A DNA stretch of 64,000 nt, taken from Apostichopus japonicus. Taxonomy: Eukaryota > Echinodermata > Holothuroidea > Aspidochirotida > Stichopodidae. The number at the start of each line of letters is the position of its first letter. The stretch's first letter is position 1. The notes beneath the pieces were generated by a model. The model ran no database searches and was not told the origin of the DNA. It worked only from the letters and a program-made list of their open reading frames with translations. Shown piece after piece: positions 27,701 to 38,742 of this stretch. A program made the translations under genes and the position numbers. Where the stretch lies: assembly GCF_037975245.1 (NCBI RefSeq), contig NC_092569.1, positions 28,309,668-28,373,667 on the forward strand, given 5' to 3'.

Positions 27701-28777
27701 CCATTTTCATTTTTTTTCCGAAATGTTTCTATGATTTGAACATATTCAGCAAAAGAGTAAAGACATGCATCTCACTATTTCGTAAAAGATAATTATGTAA
27801 TATATTTTTTTTCTCTCTAAAGAGGTTTTGACATTGGTGCAACAACAGATTAAATATACAATTTCCATCGTTACGATCGCTACATGCGTTCTCTAGTCCA
27901 TTTTAATCTTTTGATCTTTCTCCCGGCAATTCAAATTTGTTATTGTTTAATGATCATTTAAATGACTTCTCGATACTGGGTAATTTAGTGCAAAGTTGCC
28001 ATTTAATCGATAGTTCTACTACAAAATATCGTTAATAAACATAGGCTATATATAAACATATATATGTATATATATATATATATATGTCTAGACATATGCA
28101 TGTCTAGACATGTCATGATTATTCACACAGTTTACATAACTATTCAACTTATATTTCAAGATGCGTTTAATATTCATCACTTTGACATTGATCAGACGTA
28201 ATAACCCTTTTAATCCTGAACACATGATATTTTGCATGTTAACATATCTGGTCAATTAAGACAACGGATCGTGTGAAATATCTACGAAATATACTTAAAA
28301 ATATTTTTGCTTTTAGAAGAAATTTATTATTCACGTGTTTATGAAAGTAAATTTTTCCAAATAATATGCATATCTGAAATTTCACGATTCCATTTACTGT
28401 CTAACGGTATCGTGATCCATTAAATGGCGTAACAGCGCCATGATCACTCGGTAATTGTTCCCGGGTGGATCATGTTGCTTTGTTTTACAAGCCCAGACGC
28501 CATCTAGACTGACTTTTCACACAATTTTTATTTATTATTTTAAATATGACTCTTTAGTAATATATTATTTTTTATTATTTTCATATTTGCTTAGGTCAGT
28601 CTAGATTCCAAAGTACGGGAAACTGTAAACAGCAACATGTCAACCCCAGATGTGCACACGTTTGATGAAGCACAGCAACAAATCTATATACTAATGCATC
28701 GCGACTCCTTTCCTCGTTTTGTCAACTCAAAGATGTTTAGAAATCTTATGGAGACGGCCTCGAGCAAAGAGACTTAA
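1812..28777 (+). CDS. RGS17/19/20-like: RGS protein, RZ family (RGS17/19/20-like), five coding exons
   Basis: Joined coding segments 1812-1987, 19470-19550, 23104-23165, 27522-27688 and 28595-28777 total 669 nt, 222 residues plus stop; every junction has AG and GT and the phases fit (2,2,1,0). Residues 47-59 form the cysteine string ([13 protein letters not shown]) typical of RGS17/19/20, a palmitoylation signal. About residues 88-210 hold the conserved lead-in (RSWAQSFD) and RGS box ([38 protein letters not shown]). Family knowledge: these proteins are GTPase activators for Gi/o and Gz alpha subunits at membranes. Length matches vertebrate relatives of about 210-240 residues. An acceptor at 1782 just before the start exon implies an upstream untranslated exon that I did not locate. 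Oddity: the residue after CSCS is Cys, split across the first intron, where vertebrate members have Trp. I infer one ancestral RZ gene; I cannot assign it to RGS17, 19 or 20 singly. Confidence 0.93.
1970..2710 (+). repeat. Minisatellite built from the RGS exon end and splice donor
   Basis: The unit of about 138-155 bp holds TGCAGCTGTTCTTG, GTAAGTTTTCTCTAAT, ATCGATCTTTGACTGTTCG and a G-rich tract (GGGAGGGG type). Donor copies lie at 1988 (the real one), 2126, 2270, 2408 (changed to GTAGGT) and 2563; a decayed copy is near 2700. The G-rich parts could form G-quadruplexes. Confidence 0.9.
2870..3190 (+). repeat. AT-rich minisatellite, about 41-bp unit
   Basis: The unit is AAATCGACATACATCGATTT then ATATTTGACATATACCAATTT, with period 40-46 in the core (2961, 3002, 3042, 3088) and degenerate edges. 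Each unit contains an AAATCGA/TCGATTT inverted repeat. Confidence 0.85.
4824..4902. repeat. TA microsatellite
   Basis: Interrupted (AT)n. Confidence 0.9.
5727..5880. repeat. Imperfect GAT/AAT trinucleotide repeat
   Basis: AATAATAATAAT passes into GATGATGATGGTGGTGATG-type repeats on the plus strand. Confidence 0.9.
7068..7139 (+). pseudogene. tRNA-derived sequence (tRNA pseudogene or SINE head)
   Basis: This 72-nt stretch aligns base for base in length with a tRNA. The acceptor arms are AGCGTCC and GGAGGCT (one mismatch), the D-loop/A-box region is TAGTGGTTAGG, and the B-box is GGTTCGAATCC. The anticodon stem (TCCGC/GCAGG) has a C-A mismatch and a T-G pair, and the loop reads ATATAAA, giving an odd anticodon ATA. 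The mismatches argue for a pseudogene or retroposon head over a working tRNA. Confidence 0.7.
7156..7223. repeat. 16-bp inverted repeat enclosing a TA microsatellite
   Basis: TTCTAAATTTTATATA at 7156-7171 is the exact reverse complement of 7208-7223, with TA/CATA repeats between. It starts 16 bases after the tRNA-like sequence, so both may belong to one retroposed unit. Confidence 0.7.
7224..10385. other. RGS intron 1 sequence, nothing recognised
   Basis: Low-complexity A/T sequence, an A-rich run at 9960-10040, no splice-bounded coding segment and no clear repeat. Confidence 0.6.
10386..10970 (+). repeat. 9-bp minisatellite with 81-bp higher-order unit
   Basis: Nonamers of the type AGTATGAAC / AGTACTGAC. 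The variant GGTGTGCGC (or GATGTGCGC) recurs at 10522, 10603, 10720, 10801 and 10882, spaced 81, 117, 81, 81 (81 = 9x9). Reading frames open on both strands here come only from the repeat. Confidence 0.92.
10971..15484. other. RGS intron 1 sequence, mostly featureless
   Basis: Contains the palindrome at 11922, a poly-C run near 12564, a TA tract at 14195 and a G-rich tract at 15270-15330 (possible quadruplex). No coding segment supported. Confidence 0.6.
11922..11968. repeat. 47-bp palindrome with NRF1-like cores
   Basis: The arms 11922-11942 and 11948-11968 are perfect 21-bp inverted repeats around a 5-base loop. Each arm holds CGCATGCGCA, close to the NRF1 consensus YGCGCAYGCGCR. Could be a regulatory site or a miniature foldback. 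Confidence 0.75.
15485..16530 (+). repeat. TGTGG/ATGTC minisatellite with about 325-bp higher-order dimer
   Basis: Alternating GTGTGGTGTTG-type and CATGTCATACC-type blocks. The marker TATACTGT recurs at 15751, 15923, 16075 and 16252: alternating long and short units sum to about 325 bp. Long open frames on this strand are repeat artefacts. Confidence 0.9.
17757..17932. repeat. Long TA microsatellite
   Basis: About 90 bp pure (TA)n then TA/CATA/TGTA mixture, in the large RGS intron. Confidence 0.93.
18560..19270 (+). repeat. 93-bp minisatellite, about seven copies
   Basis: The unit includes ATGTAATCGAGG, TTCCAGCTGAATCTATTCAT and GTCTACTGATCGTCAAGACT. Markers are at 18721, 18815, 18908, about 19000, 19091 and 19188. 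It ends about 200 bases before the second RGS coding exon. Confidence 0.88.
19470..19550 (+). CDS. RGS17/19/20-like: RGS gene, second coding exon (linker)
   Basis: This 81-nt exon has acceptor TTTTCAG and donor GTAAGT, phase 2 on both sides, so skipping it would keep the frame. It encodes a polar Asn-rich linker ([19 protein letters not shown]) between cysteine string and RGS box. The linker itself is not conserved; the exon is supported by splice sites and frame. Confidence 0.8.
19650..20021. mobile_element. Probable older hAT-like non-autonomous element (372 bp)
   Basis: It starts CAGTGGCGGCAGAAGCGG and ends CCGCTGCCTCTG, partly inverted copies, with a poly-G tract after the left end and C-rich sequence before the right end. 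The flanking 8-mers match at only about five of eight positions, so the target duplication is decayed or the edges are off. No coding capacity. Confidence 0.5.
20022..23103. other. RGS second coding intron, otherwise featureless
   Basis: Apart from the hairpin at 21773 I see no repeat or coding signal. Short open frames have no recognisable protein character. Confidence 0.55.
21773..21839 (+). other. miRNA-like hairpin in RGS intron
   Basis: The 67-nt sequence folds as ACCGATAC/GTATCGGT, CTG/CAG, CTGTGCA/TGCACAG, CGTTTC/GAAACG with loop ATAA: 24 pairs with small internal loops. Size and shape suit a pre-miRNA, but no family is recognised; a foldback repeat is equally possible. Confidence 0.4.
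23104..23165 (+). CDS. RGS17/19/20-like: RGS gene, third coding exon (RGS box lead-in)
   Basis: This 62-nt exon, phase 2 in and phase 1 out, encodes [20 protein letters not shown], closely like the EEVQSWAQSFDKLM segment of RGS19-type proteins. The acceptor is TCGCAG and the donor GTAAG. Confidence 0.9.
23320..24220 (+). repeat. ATACA pentamer-like satellite with about 169-bp higher-order unit
   Basis: A degenerate AATACAATGC background with marker CCAAGACAATTA at 23437, 23607, 23776, 23945 and about 24104/24129. The middle units are nearly identical. Open frames on the minus strand are artefacts. Confidence 0.9.
24717..24787. repeat. TA microsatellite
   Basis: About 34 pure TA units. Confidence 0.93.
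25297..25668. mobile_element. hAT-type non-autonomous DNA transposon (372 bp)
   Basis: The ends are CAGTGGCGTAGGAA and TTCCTACGCCCTTG, imperfect terminal inverted repeats. TCATTTTT flanks both sides (25289-25296 and 25669-25676), the 8-bp target duplication of hAT transposition. It carries poly-G and poly-C ends and no transposase. It lies in the third coding intron of the RGS gene. Confidence 0.8.
26360..26520 (+). repeat. 161-bp dispersed repeat, copy 1
   Basis: It begins TGAGCTTGAAGGTTCCTAAC and ends TGGGAACATCG. The reverse complement of 29573-29733 matches along the whole length with scattered changes (I estimate about 90 percent). Confidence 0.8.
27522..27688 (+). CDS. RGS17/19/20-like: RGS gene, fourth coding exon (first half of RGS box)
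   Basis: This exon, phase 1 in and phase 0 out, encodes the best conserved RGS helices: [17 protein letters not shown], then [12 protein letters not shown], then [12 protein letters not shown]. The SEEN motif contributes to the G-alpha switch contact in RGS structures. The boundary with the next exon after SPKE is a common RGS gene intron position. Confidence 0.95.
28595..28777 (+). CDS. RGS17/19/20-like: RGS gene, last coding exon (second half of RGS box, stop)
   Basis: This exon enters in phase 0 after TTTGCTTAG and encodes [36 protein letters not shown] and [15 protein letters not shown], then TAA at 28775-28777. This is the end of the RGS box with a short tail, as in RZ proteins. An A-rich 3'UTR follows; I see no standard AATAAA within about 400 bases of the stop. 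Confidence 0.94.
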   Translation, partial: VSLDSKVRETVNSNMSTPDVHTFDEAQQQIYILMHRDSFPRFVNSKMFRNLMETASSKET

Positions 28778-29572
28778 AAAAAAAAATGTTTCCAACAATA
28801 TCAGGATGCAAATGTTAAGAAGAAGGAAGAGGAGGAGGAGATGTTAAAACAAAATATATATTAAAAAAAAAATGTAACAGGTGTAGATGGATGCAAATAC
28901 ATACTCAAGCAATTATTGAACCAACAACCTCATCAATATTCATGACTGACCATTTCGTACCATTTCGTCATTCATCAAGACTCGTGACTTATGAATATCC
29001 ATTAATATGGAAATTTTTTCATGTCATGTTTTTTTGTTATTTTTTTGCCACTCGTTTGGTCATTGAGGAAATATTCGATTGGAACAGGATACTATGGGAC
29101 AACGTGACCAAGGATCAAACTTCGACGGGGTACCTATAGGAGCTAGATCTATGTGAATGTCTTTCCAGCGATAATTTCTAAGTTGCCTACACATAGGATT
29201 ACAAATATAATATAATTGCATCGTCGTCAAATATCGATATGCAGCAAATACTCATCTTTGCAAGACTTAGGCACAAACATAACTCGGCGACTGGCCTTCT
29301 TAGGTCACGACAATAATTCATGAGTTTATATGCAGCATAATTAACACCACACGTTGTAACATGTACATTGTGAATACTCACTGTGGATGGAAAAAGAGTC
29401 TCAAATGATGTTATTCCTATTGTTTAAATTATCGGGAGGATAAAGGAAGTCGGCACTATTACGCGAAAGGTATTTGGCAAAGACTTTACTATTCTGAACT
29501 GAGATTTCATTCCGCAATTTGCTGCATATGACCTTAGAAGTGATCACTCATGAATAATTCATGACTGCATCA

Positions 29573-29733
29573 CCATGTTCCCACCAGGTATTGTCACTAT
29601 GAAGGCCATTGATTGTACACCACGTAACCATAGTTACAACTCTGTTTTGTAACACCTTCACAGCTTTAACGATTTAAAAGAAAATGAAGTCCTATAACGT
29701 GTCGAACACTTATGTTAGGAACCTTCAAGCTCA
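29573..29733 (-). repeat. 161-bp dispersed repeat, copy 2 (inverted)
   Basis: Inverted partner of the copy at 26360-26520, equal in length. The two bracket the last two RGS exons at a distance of about 3.1 kb. Family unknown. Confidence 0.8.
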
Positions 29734-31267
29734 AAAACCAACCAATTTATCAGTAAAGAACTAACCACATCAATGGAAATAGTATGGCGTCCTCATCGTA
29801 ATAGCATTTCTAAATGTCTTAGTTAAGACAAACAACATCGTAGGTATAGGTAGATAGCACATACATGAAGAAACCAAACAAAACCTACATACAGTTCATC
29901 GCCTGTAAACATAATAGAGGTTACTGTATGCTACAATACTTCCATTCTCTCCTCTACAATTCATTCTGCTTTACATCACTTCGGTTAAAGGGTTTTTGGA
30001 AATCGTATTGTCTTGTAAATATAGCAATTACTCAGCCCAGTGGATTGGAGATCGTTTCATTGGGAAAGTCTGTTGTATGCTGTTACAGATATAACACGTG
30101 ATATATACATTCCTACGTTGATAAAAGCCGATAGCAGAATTGTTGAGGTTAGCTTTACCACGTCCTAGTGACCCACAAACTGGACTGTCTGTTTCTGGTG
30201 GAGGAGGAGGAGAAGGAAGAATGTTTTCAAAGATGTACCACCTTGAATCGTGCAATGGGTTTGTTTCACAGAGTTGTGAGTGAAACCTTCCACAAGAAGC
30301 AAAGTTCGTTTGATGTGAACGGTAAACGTAAAAGTCTGGAGAGTTAATATCATCGACATCTTTCGTGTTGTGACCGATGGTTTGGTGCATTTATTATTGC
30401 CAATTCAGTTAGTGCCCAGAACACACGAGCACACACATACATATATACAGTAGTCGCCAAAGAGACGTTTGGTTTATTGGGATGGAAAGAACTGTTCACT
30501 ACTTCGGACATGAACGAACTAAAAGGGAAAAGTGAAGAACAAAGACTGTCTGAATTTCCGAATGTTTGATTAACAATGAATGAAGATGATGTTCCATGGC
30601 GATAATAACCCGGTGTTCATGGTAGTATCAATGACACCAATTTACCGTACAGAGTATAACTTTGTAACATACCTAAAATATAACAACAGTCTTATAACAC
30701 CCGAGGATATGTTGAGTATAGGCGATTATGGATCTCTTAACGAGTTTGAGGATGGAAAGTCAGTACATCATACCTGGCTGGATTTGTAACTCTGTACACT
30801 CACCATATCTCCAAGTTGTACCCAACGTTTTTGGAAGGTATCATATAAACTGACTGAAAAAAAACTAGTGGTTAAACTGAGATGAAAATAATGAAGAAGA
30901 AAAATGAAAAATATAATACAATGTAAAAATTGAAGCCGCCTCCACCTATATTTCCAACCTACCATGTGATGTCGCCTGTGGCACTGCGACAAAATTTGCT
31001 CGCAATGAATACGACATCAGGATACCCAGCATACTATAGCGGACCTGTGGATACCGCCGTGGTAAGAGTTCCATCGACCAGGGAAAAAAATTGAAATATT
31101 GAAGGAAATAAAAAAAAAGGTCGATTTCAGAAGAAAGGAGTTTTGTAAATGTTTCCCCTCTGACCAACACGAGTTGTTCAAAGAGTGAGAAAGGAGAAGA
31201 AGAAGAAGAAAAAGAAAAAATCAAAACAACAAAAAAACATTTCAACAAAGGGGCCAACGTAAAGATA

Positions 31268-31780
31268 TTTTTTGAGTTTTTGATGTTGACGATAATGCAT
31301 TTGCAGATGACGATCTCAAGAAGTTCAATAATGTCTTTGTATATAGCTGGAGGGCGTCCATTCTTTTTATTTATAAATCTGGACGTTATTAATTATGATG
31401 CGACGATGTTTCAAAGCCAAATTATATACGGAATTCGTGGACGATCTAATGACGAGGTATACATCTCGACCCCAAGCGAACCATCATTTTAAAACCAGTG
31501 CTCCTGCATGGCTGACAATGTATGGTCTACTCCACTCGGTGGGAATTGTAAACCTGTCGACGTCAAACAGTGTCCATTTTTAAACATGAACTGGTCATGG
31601 AGCAATAACGTTGCGAAATGGGAGATGGTGTCAGACGATGGTTCGAAACGAGCCGTCTGCGAATCGCTTCCGGTATTGATGGGTAGCGGGGTCGCTATCA
31701 CTTATATCAATTTTGTAAGGTATACCTCGTGCGTCTCGTCTTCGTATGTAATTTGTCTATGCAGTACTCCAGTTAGCTGA
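31268..31780 (+). pseudogene. Possible decayed coding remnant
   Basis: Protein-like stretches occur in shifting plus frames: DDDLKKFNNVFVYSWRAS then TAA; then a frame from about 31499 with WSTPLGGNCKP, NMNWSWSNNVAKWEMVSDDG and SKRAVCES. The W/C pattern and KRAVCE end faintly recall a C-type lectin-like domain, but that is weak. No complete frame or convincing splice pair. Confidence 0.25.
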
Positions 31781-34316
31781 ATAGTAATTGTAATACCTGG
31801 AGAAGTTGAACTTGCTCAAGATTTTGATTTTTCTGGGCCCCTTTCTTGAGTACGATATGAAATGAATCGCAGCTCCAAATTCGGGAGTATCCATTCCTGA
31901 AGGTAGACCTAGGGAATTTACCTTTTTAAATGATTTGCTTTACAGGAAATTCAATTGAAGTACAAAACAAAAACCTGTGCATCTGTTTTACTTCGAGTAT
32001 GAATATTCATGATATTACATGAATATTTATTAAACATGATTGAAAATTGTAATTACTTTCATTCTGTGTTTCAGTATGTATGCGTGCAGTATTTCAAAAC
32101 TCAGGAAATTTGCTTGTTCTTGTTGACTAAAAGTTATGAAAATTCAAGTACGTGATTCATCACTTGAATAATTAATAATGATTATTTCTTTTAACGTTCG
32201 TCATTTCTGAGTACGAAGACTGCCAGGTGTCAAGTTTGCAAAATTTCAAAGACTGCTGATATAAGAATACCATAACTATTTCTGAACTCATTAAACTTAT
32301 CATTTATATATATATATATGTGTGTGTGTAATATATATAATAAAGATGATGATTTCCCATGAAAAAACCAAGGTCTGAGCAAGTTGAACTTCAAAGGGAA
32401 AAAATATTAAATGTTGAATCAATTTCGAAAGGGACCAAACTCTTTGTCAATGCTGTGCTATTGCTTATGTATACTACATATTTAAAGTATTTGACATAGG
32501 CCTTAGACTATGTATAGGGTTTCATATGTCGGCTTTGTATTCAGTGGAATTTTAAAACCATTTGATTTTAATCTCTGCTTTCAATGTGTCATCTTTAAAA
32601 ACAATTGGTATATAAGGCTTTATTTTTTTTATTAGTATATATGCCTATTCATTAACTTTGTGGATGTATTTTAGGAGTTTTTTTCAGGCTTACTCGATCG
32701 TTCTAGCTATTGATTGGTTCTGTAGGTTTGTTAAAACTTAGTGAATATTCATATTACCTTTTTGATGCATACATATATACTAGTGAGATAAAAAACACGG
32801 GCTTTATTTATTACCCAAAATAGAGATAATAATATTAATAATAATTGACAACAATTGAATACAATTGGCTATTAAAATAACTAAAATTACAATATAACGT
32901 AGCACAATTCTGTCTATTTGCTAATTTAGGAACATCAAATATACGTTTATCAGAGCACAATTTCAATCATACATAGACTATCTTGACCGTCAAGATTATA
33001 ACTTCAATTTGATAGTTTGAATAAAGATTAGATTTATGTGCAATCGCTTGGGATATAAGTGACCACTCTAACACGATTGAAATGTGTACATTAACGGTAA
33101 TACGTTCGTTTCTTCCGAAGTTGACAATTCTGCTAAAAAAACAGACATGACTGACGTCACGAAAACGGCGAAGTGCAATGATCCAATCAAGAATGAGATT
33201 AAATATGTTTATGCAAATTACCGAGAGTTACTATGTATATTCTATAACATATTTGATCGGATGTGCTTCTAAATTTGGGAACTCTTTTAAATAACAATGA
33301 AACAGCTTCAAATGTAAATTATATGGAAGATCTGACTGCGTTTAGAGTTACTAACCACTTCAATTAGACTTAAAAAAAAAAAAAAAACATAATATGTTTT
33401 ATTAGAATTTTTTTTTTTTACCATCGTAACTAGGAAATTAGGATGAAAACGTGAGGCTTCTATCAGCCTTGAATTTGGTTTATATTCATAAAGCCACCAG
33501 TACCTGCTGTGATGTCAGAATAGTCGACCTGACAAGTTTTCAATCAAAACATAAGATTTTTTCCCCGATTTATTCAAGTAGACAAAACGGATTTTTTTGT
33601 TGTTCAGACTTTAAAGTATCTTTCCATCTGATTTAACGTAATGTGTGGGCCCTTTTGGAATACCCTTCGCCTGCACAGAGCAAAGAAGTGGAAAAAATAC
33701 CTAGGCTACATCGTTTTGTGATTTGTGCCAAAATTCCTCATCATTATCTGGTAGTCAACCTTAGTAAGATCACACACTTACAACCTAATTGATGTTTCGT
33801 ATGGACACTTTATTAAGAAAACAGATAATGGATTAGACGTAATAGAATTATTGGGACAAGACTTGAAGTGGTGAAGGTAGGCGTGGCGGAAGGGTGGCGG
33901 TGGGGCTTGCGGATGTAGCCATTTTAAATTGCATTGTATACCTTTACTTTGTAGACTAAAACAAAATGAATGCCTTCTTTCTGCGAACCAGGTAGAAATG
34001 AACCGAGGAAGTCAACTTTAAGAGTCAGTTTCTGGTACCTATTTCACTTAACCTCATTCCACTGGTCTAAGGTCTAAGTTTTTATGAAAATATCACGAAT
34101 TTAGGGGGCAGAACACCAATGGTGTCTGGGGTCTTCACTGGAAGATTGTAGTGTTGTAGATGCCACGGTGGCCCTGATGGGACATTGCAAATTTCGATTA
34201 TTCTCTGTGCAAATTTCTAAACATTTTGTAGACTGTACGAATTTCAGTGTTCCATCGAAATTTTGACTTTTAACATCAATAGAGAATATCGAAACTAGTC
34301 AGTTAACGATAATGTC

Positions 34317-34437
<121 letters not shown>

Positions 34438-35292
34438 ATGTCATATTTCGGCCATCAATTCTGAAATGCCATGTTTTTCAGCTTCAAACTTTAATTTATC
34501 AATACTATTTCAAACAATATTGTATTTTCTTCTGTAGTATACCTGTAGCCATAAACCTGAATTTGTTAGACGGCTAAATGAAATTCTCCCATCAATGACA
34601 CTATATAAAGCCAAACCTAAAATGAACAAAAACCAACGCTTTCCGTTAGGGAGACCTAAAAATAGATTGGTGACGTAGCTTGGAAAACGTTGGTTATTTT
34701 TGAAAGTTCACAAAGACGCGAGCGAGTTGGCCTTCAGTGTATATTAATCTAGTTTCTCTTGGTAAAGCTAAAATGATAACAAGGCATTATTTGATGTTCA
34801 GAAGGAGAACGCAGCGGCATGCATGTCTATAGGTAGTGACGTATGCATATTTAATTTAGGCGAAATGATGACGTCAGAGGGTAGGTTTATGAACAGAAAT
34901 GACAATGTAGTTTGATTAGAAGGCTGAAGTATAAAGTAATTTCTTGTACTTTCAAAGGCCAAATATTGTCTCCAAATATATATTTTTCTTTTAATTATAG
35001 AAGCCAATCAAAGAATCGATTTTTTTTTTTTGGTGGTAATTGCGTACTAATAATGATCAGTTAATGAAAAGAGGTAGCAAATTGGAGTGGAGAATAGTTT
35101 GGAAATATTAATTGCATGGTGTTTCGAAAACCCTATTTAAATCAGAAATAGAATATAAAATGGTAAAGATTATAAACCATAACTCTAAATTCCTAGTCAA
35201 ATGTAAAGTAGAATGGTTTATATTACTATAACTTTAATTGTGTGCATGGATTTATTTCATGATTATGGTTTTATTATGACTACTTTTCATGT

Positions 35293-35560
35293 GAAATTTA
35301 GGGGAAAATGCTAGATTCATACAACCTTTACCAATATTTACAGGAAGCCAAACGTTTTACTTCATAATTATTTTCTATTCATTCTTGCTAATTTGTCTTA
35401 ATTTAAAGCAATGGGGCACTGATTGAAATACAATGCATTGATGATATTTCATTCATCCAATATTTGAATTACCTTTAATAAACAAATATGAAATTAAAAC
35501 GATCATAAAAATAAGTCAGCAACTATAACTGGTGGTTTCCATGGAAATTGGTTCGCTGGG
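35293..35560 (+). repeat. Diverged dispersed repeat, copy 1 (about 270 bp)
   Basis: It shares the ordered words TATTTACAGGAAG, AACGTTTTACTT, AATAAACAAATATGAA and AACTATAACT with 38743-39020, and similar sequence between them, in the same orientation. No coding capacity seen. Confidence 0.65.
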
Positions 35561-36082
35561 ATGGATTTAAAGCACATCCTGAGCGTGTATCGTTAAACAC
35601 AAAGATGTCCACGAACGATGTTTGTTAGCTTATACCAAGTCTCCACCCTCCCTCGTCAAGCCTCCCACGGGTCTTAGATAATGACTAAAGTATATGCTTT
35701 CGTGCCCCATATATACTGTATGTCTTGGAGTATATGAACGTTTTCATACTGCCTTTATGATGTCTATATGAACCTTTCACATCAAATATATAATAACATG
35801 TTGACGTCGGTCATGGCAATCTTGGCTGTAATGTATACTAATTGCTGTTCTTTATTTATTGGGGCGGGGGGGGGGGGGCGGGGCGAGCATGTATAATTAA
35901 TGAGATATTTTTAGAAATGACAGATAGTAATCTATGACGTCATAACTAGTCCACCAATAGACGATAATCCTTGTATGAACATCTGTACATTTATGTATTA
36001 CACGCCAAGTTGCAATGGGGCAATTTTCATATATATTGTACAGTTCGGTCATATTTCAAAGCGCGTTTCAAAATCACGTGAA

Positions 36083-36260
36083 TTGGCTATGATCATGTGT
36101 GGTATCTGTTCCCTTTCTAAGAGACCTCGTGATACACATTTGACGATGGTTTTTCACAGACACAGTCTCAGTGCAAGCGGGTCGTGGTTGAGAGTATAGA
36201 TTAGATAAGAAGTTTGGTTTTTTCATGCCAAGGTTCAATTTTGGGTGACTTTTCATTAAA
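36083..36260 (+). mobile_element. Older, diverged copy of the U2-headed element
   Basis: TTGGCTATGATCATGTGTGG then TATCTGTTCCCTTTCT, CTCGTGATAC, CACAGTCTC, GTGCAAG and TGGGTGACTTTTC follow the same order as in the 62.9-kb copy, beyond the U2-like part. It is clearly mutated (CCAAGG replaces CCCAGG) and I see no clean target duplication. Because the body is shared, the U2 head is part of a family and not a one-off chimera. Confidence 0.65.
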
Positions 36261-38742
36261 TATAAAGGGTTTCTCGAAAGTTTACTGAACTATGATACAT
36301 TATCAAACAATTTATTCCTAAGAAAAACTAAGAACATCTGCCACATATTGTTACTTGATTGACGGGGTATGATTATATCTAATAAATGCTGTACGCTTTA
36401 TGTCAAACCTTGGTTGACATGTCTGACCTTGAGGGAAGTGACGTCATAAAGTGTGTTTGCTAGGTTTGCATTCCAGCCGCTTTTACTTATGATCTGCCAA
36501 GGAATCTGAAGTGTCGTATTTCTCAGAACCCACCATTTTTTTAAAGAAATCACCACATATTAGTTCTTCTCATGTGCGACCTTAATTGACTTTCCTGTTA
36601 GGATACATGGTTATGAATGTACCATTCGATCTCGTGGAAGAAAAAAAAAGTGTTTGGATATAGATGCACTGGAAGTACATTATGTTTCTTTTAATTTATT
36701 TGTAATATGATTTGTATATAGATAATAATTAAAACATACCTATTGAGTGCTATTTCGTTCACTTTTAAGTATATTTTGTTATTATATCTTCTTCTCTAAA
36801 ATTTTTGTGTGTTTTGATTTCATTTTGAATGTTTTCTGTTTTGTCTACCATGCATGATTTAGTCGTTATACGGAGAAGAAAATGATGAAAAATGATGATT
36901 TCTTATTAATTTATTCATTAACTACCTTCACATGTTCCAAAGTCATATATCCCTGACGTGCAATACGTAAGTATTGTGATCATCTTAATCATTATAAGTG
37001 ATGTCACATATAAGGTACTCTCATGTTACTGGAAATTGGCGTTAAAGATAAACATTGCTAAGAAGGTAAAAGATCCATTTTTCTTAGTGCCAATGTTTGT
37101 GTATGTGTGTTTACCGCCCTGAAATTCCTTATGAAAGCACACTTGAATGGGTTTAATTATAAAGTATATTGGAAACGTTCGAAACTGTTGGATTTCAATA
37201 CAAATAAAATACAATAAAACTGAGGATTTAGGCAGTTAGTAGATTCATCAGGTTTGATAAAAGGGTGTGGAGGAGGGGCGCGTGGGTCAGAGGGCTACAG
37301 CAGCGGCGTTTGGGTAAGTAAGTTAGCCCGGGAAGACATGGAGGAGCAGCTCGTGGAATATATGGAATAAAGAATCATAACAAAAAACCCATCTGTTTCG
37401 CGCCAGGTTTTCGACACAGAACACAATATCTGAACATTTTCTTTGTTGAAACGCTGAAACCCTGTGGTAAACCTTAGCCTAAAATAGCCCAGAACATTAT
37501 CGTTACCTTGCTTGAGGTTGGGTGGTATTATATCTATTCTCACTCCTTTTCAATGATTTTGAATCTACATGTAACACTTTCAGTTTTGACACGAATAAAG
37601 TTTATTGACGATTGACCCACAATGTTATATGAATTTGGTTTAGAAAATTGGTTTCATGGGAGGCCAAACTAGACAAAATTATGTGGTTGGTTGGATGACA
37701 GCCAAGTCGAAATTCAGGCGTCACGTGTCAAATGCTATGTTTGGGGTGAGGGAAGGAGGGAGGGGGGAGGGGCATGAACTGGATTTGTTTGTATCAAAAT
37801 AATGTTACTTCTAGGTGGTCAGTGAGCTTTCAAAGTTTCACGAGAACTACTGTACGCAGTCTTATGAATCTGATATTTAAGATTGTTAAGGTTTTTTTTT
37901 TTGATAGCTTATCACAACTTTACTACATTAACTGTTACTCATATGTATTCTGTCGGCTTTGAACATCTCAAAAGGTGATGATGCTGTTTAGGAAAATTGT
38001 TTCCCCAGCTTTATGGAAATTAATAATAAATTAATTAATAATATGTACAAGGGTTCTGGTATTTCTGTACAAAAAGAATTAGATAGGAAGTCAAACATCC
38101 GCTGTTGGACCATTGTTTTTAGAGAGCTTCCAATCATGCCTTTTGTTGTAGTTGGTAGAGGTTTCGGGACCCAATCCATAAAATGAATTCATTTTATACC
38201 AATTTAAAGCGAGTTACCGTATGTACAAACTGTACTTTTTTGGCTAAATATAGAAAAATAAAAAACACTCTTTCCAAGAATACTTACAAACACAGAACGA
38301 CAGAAGGTTTAGGCTAAAAGAACTGGTTTATAAGTAAAATCGGAACAGAAAGTTCAAAGTATGGTTAAACATGACTTTGAATTTTATATAAAATTCATAA
38401 TCAATTTTTCTGGAAAAAAATCAACGTTATTTTACATCTTTATGGTGTAATAATCTATAATAATGTTTGCCAACCTCTTGCACTATGGTGAACTTAAGTG
38501 TACAGAAAAAAAAAATCAAGAACGTTTGGGAATGTTACAAGTACATATAACACAATAAGTGTTCATTATTCAAATATTACACAAATAATATTGACAGGTA
38601 TTGACGTGTTAATAAATGTTACTAGTGTTAAGAAAAGCACGTTGATTGCTTTTATCACATCGCTTGACTTACAATATCGTAAAATATCTTCTTAGTAATA
38701 TGTAATTCTTTGAAATTGACTTTATTATTACTATTTTTTCCT

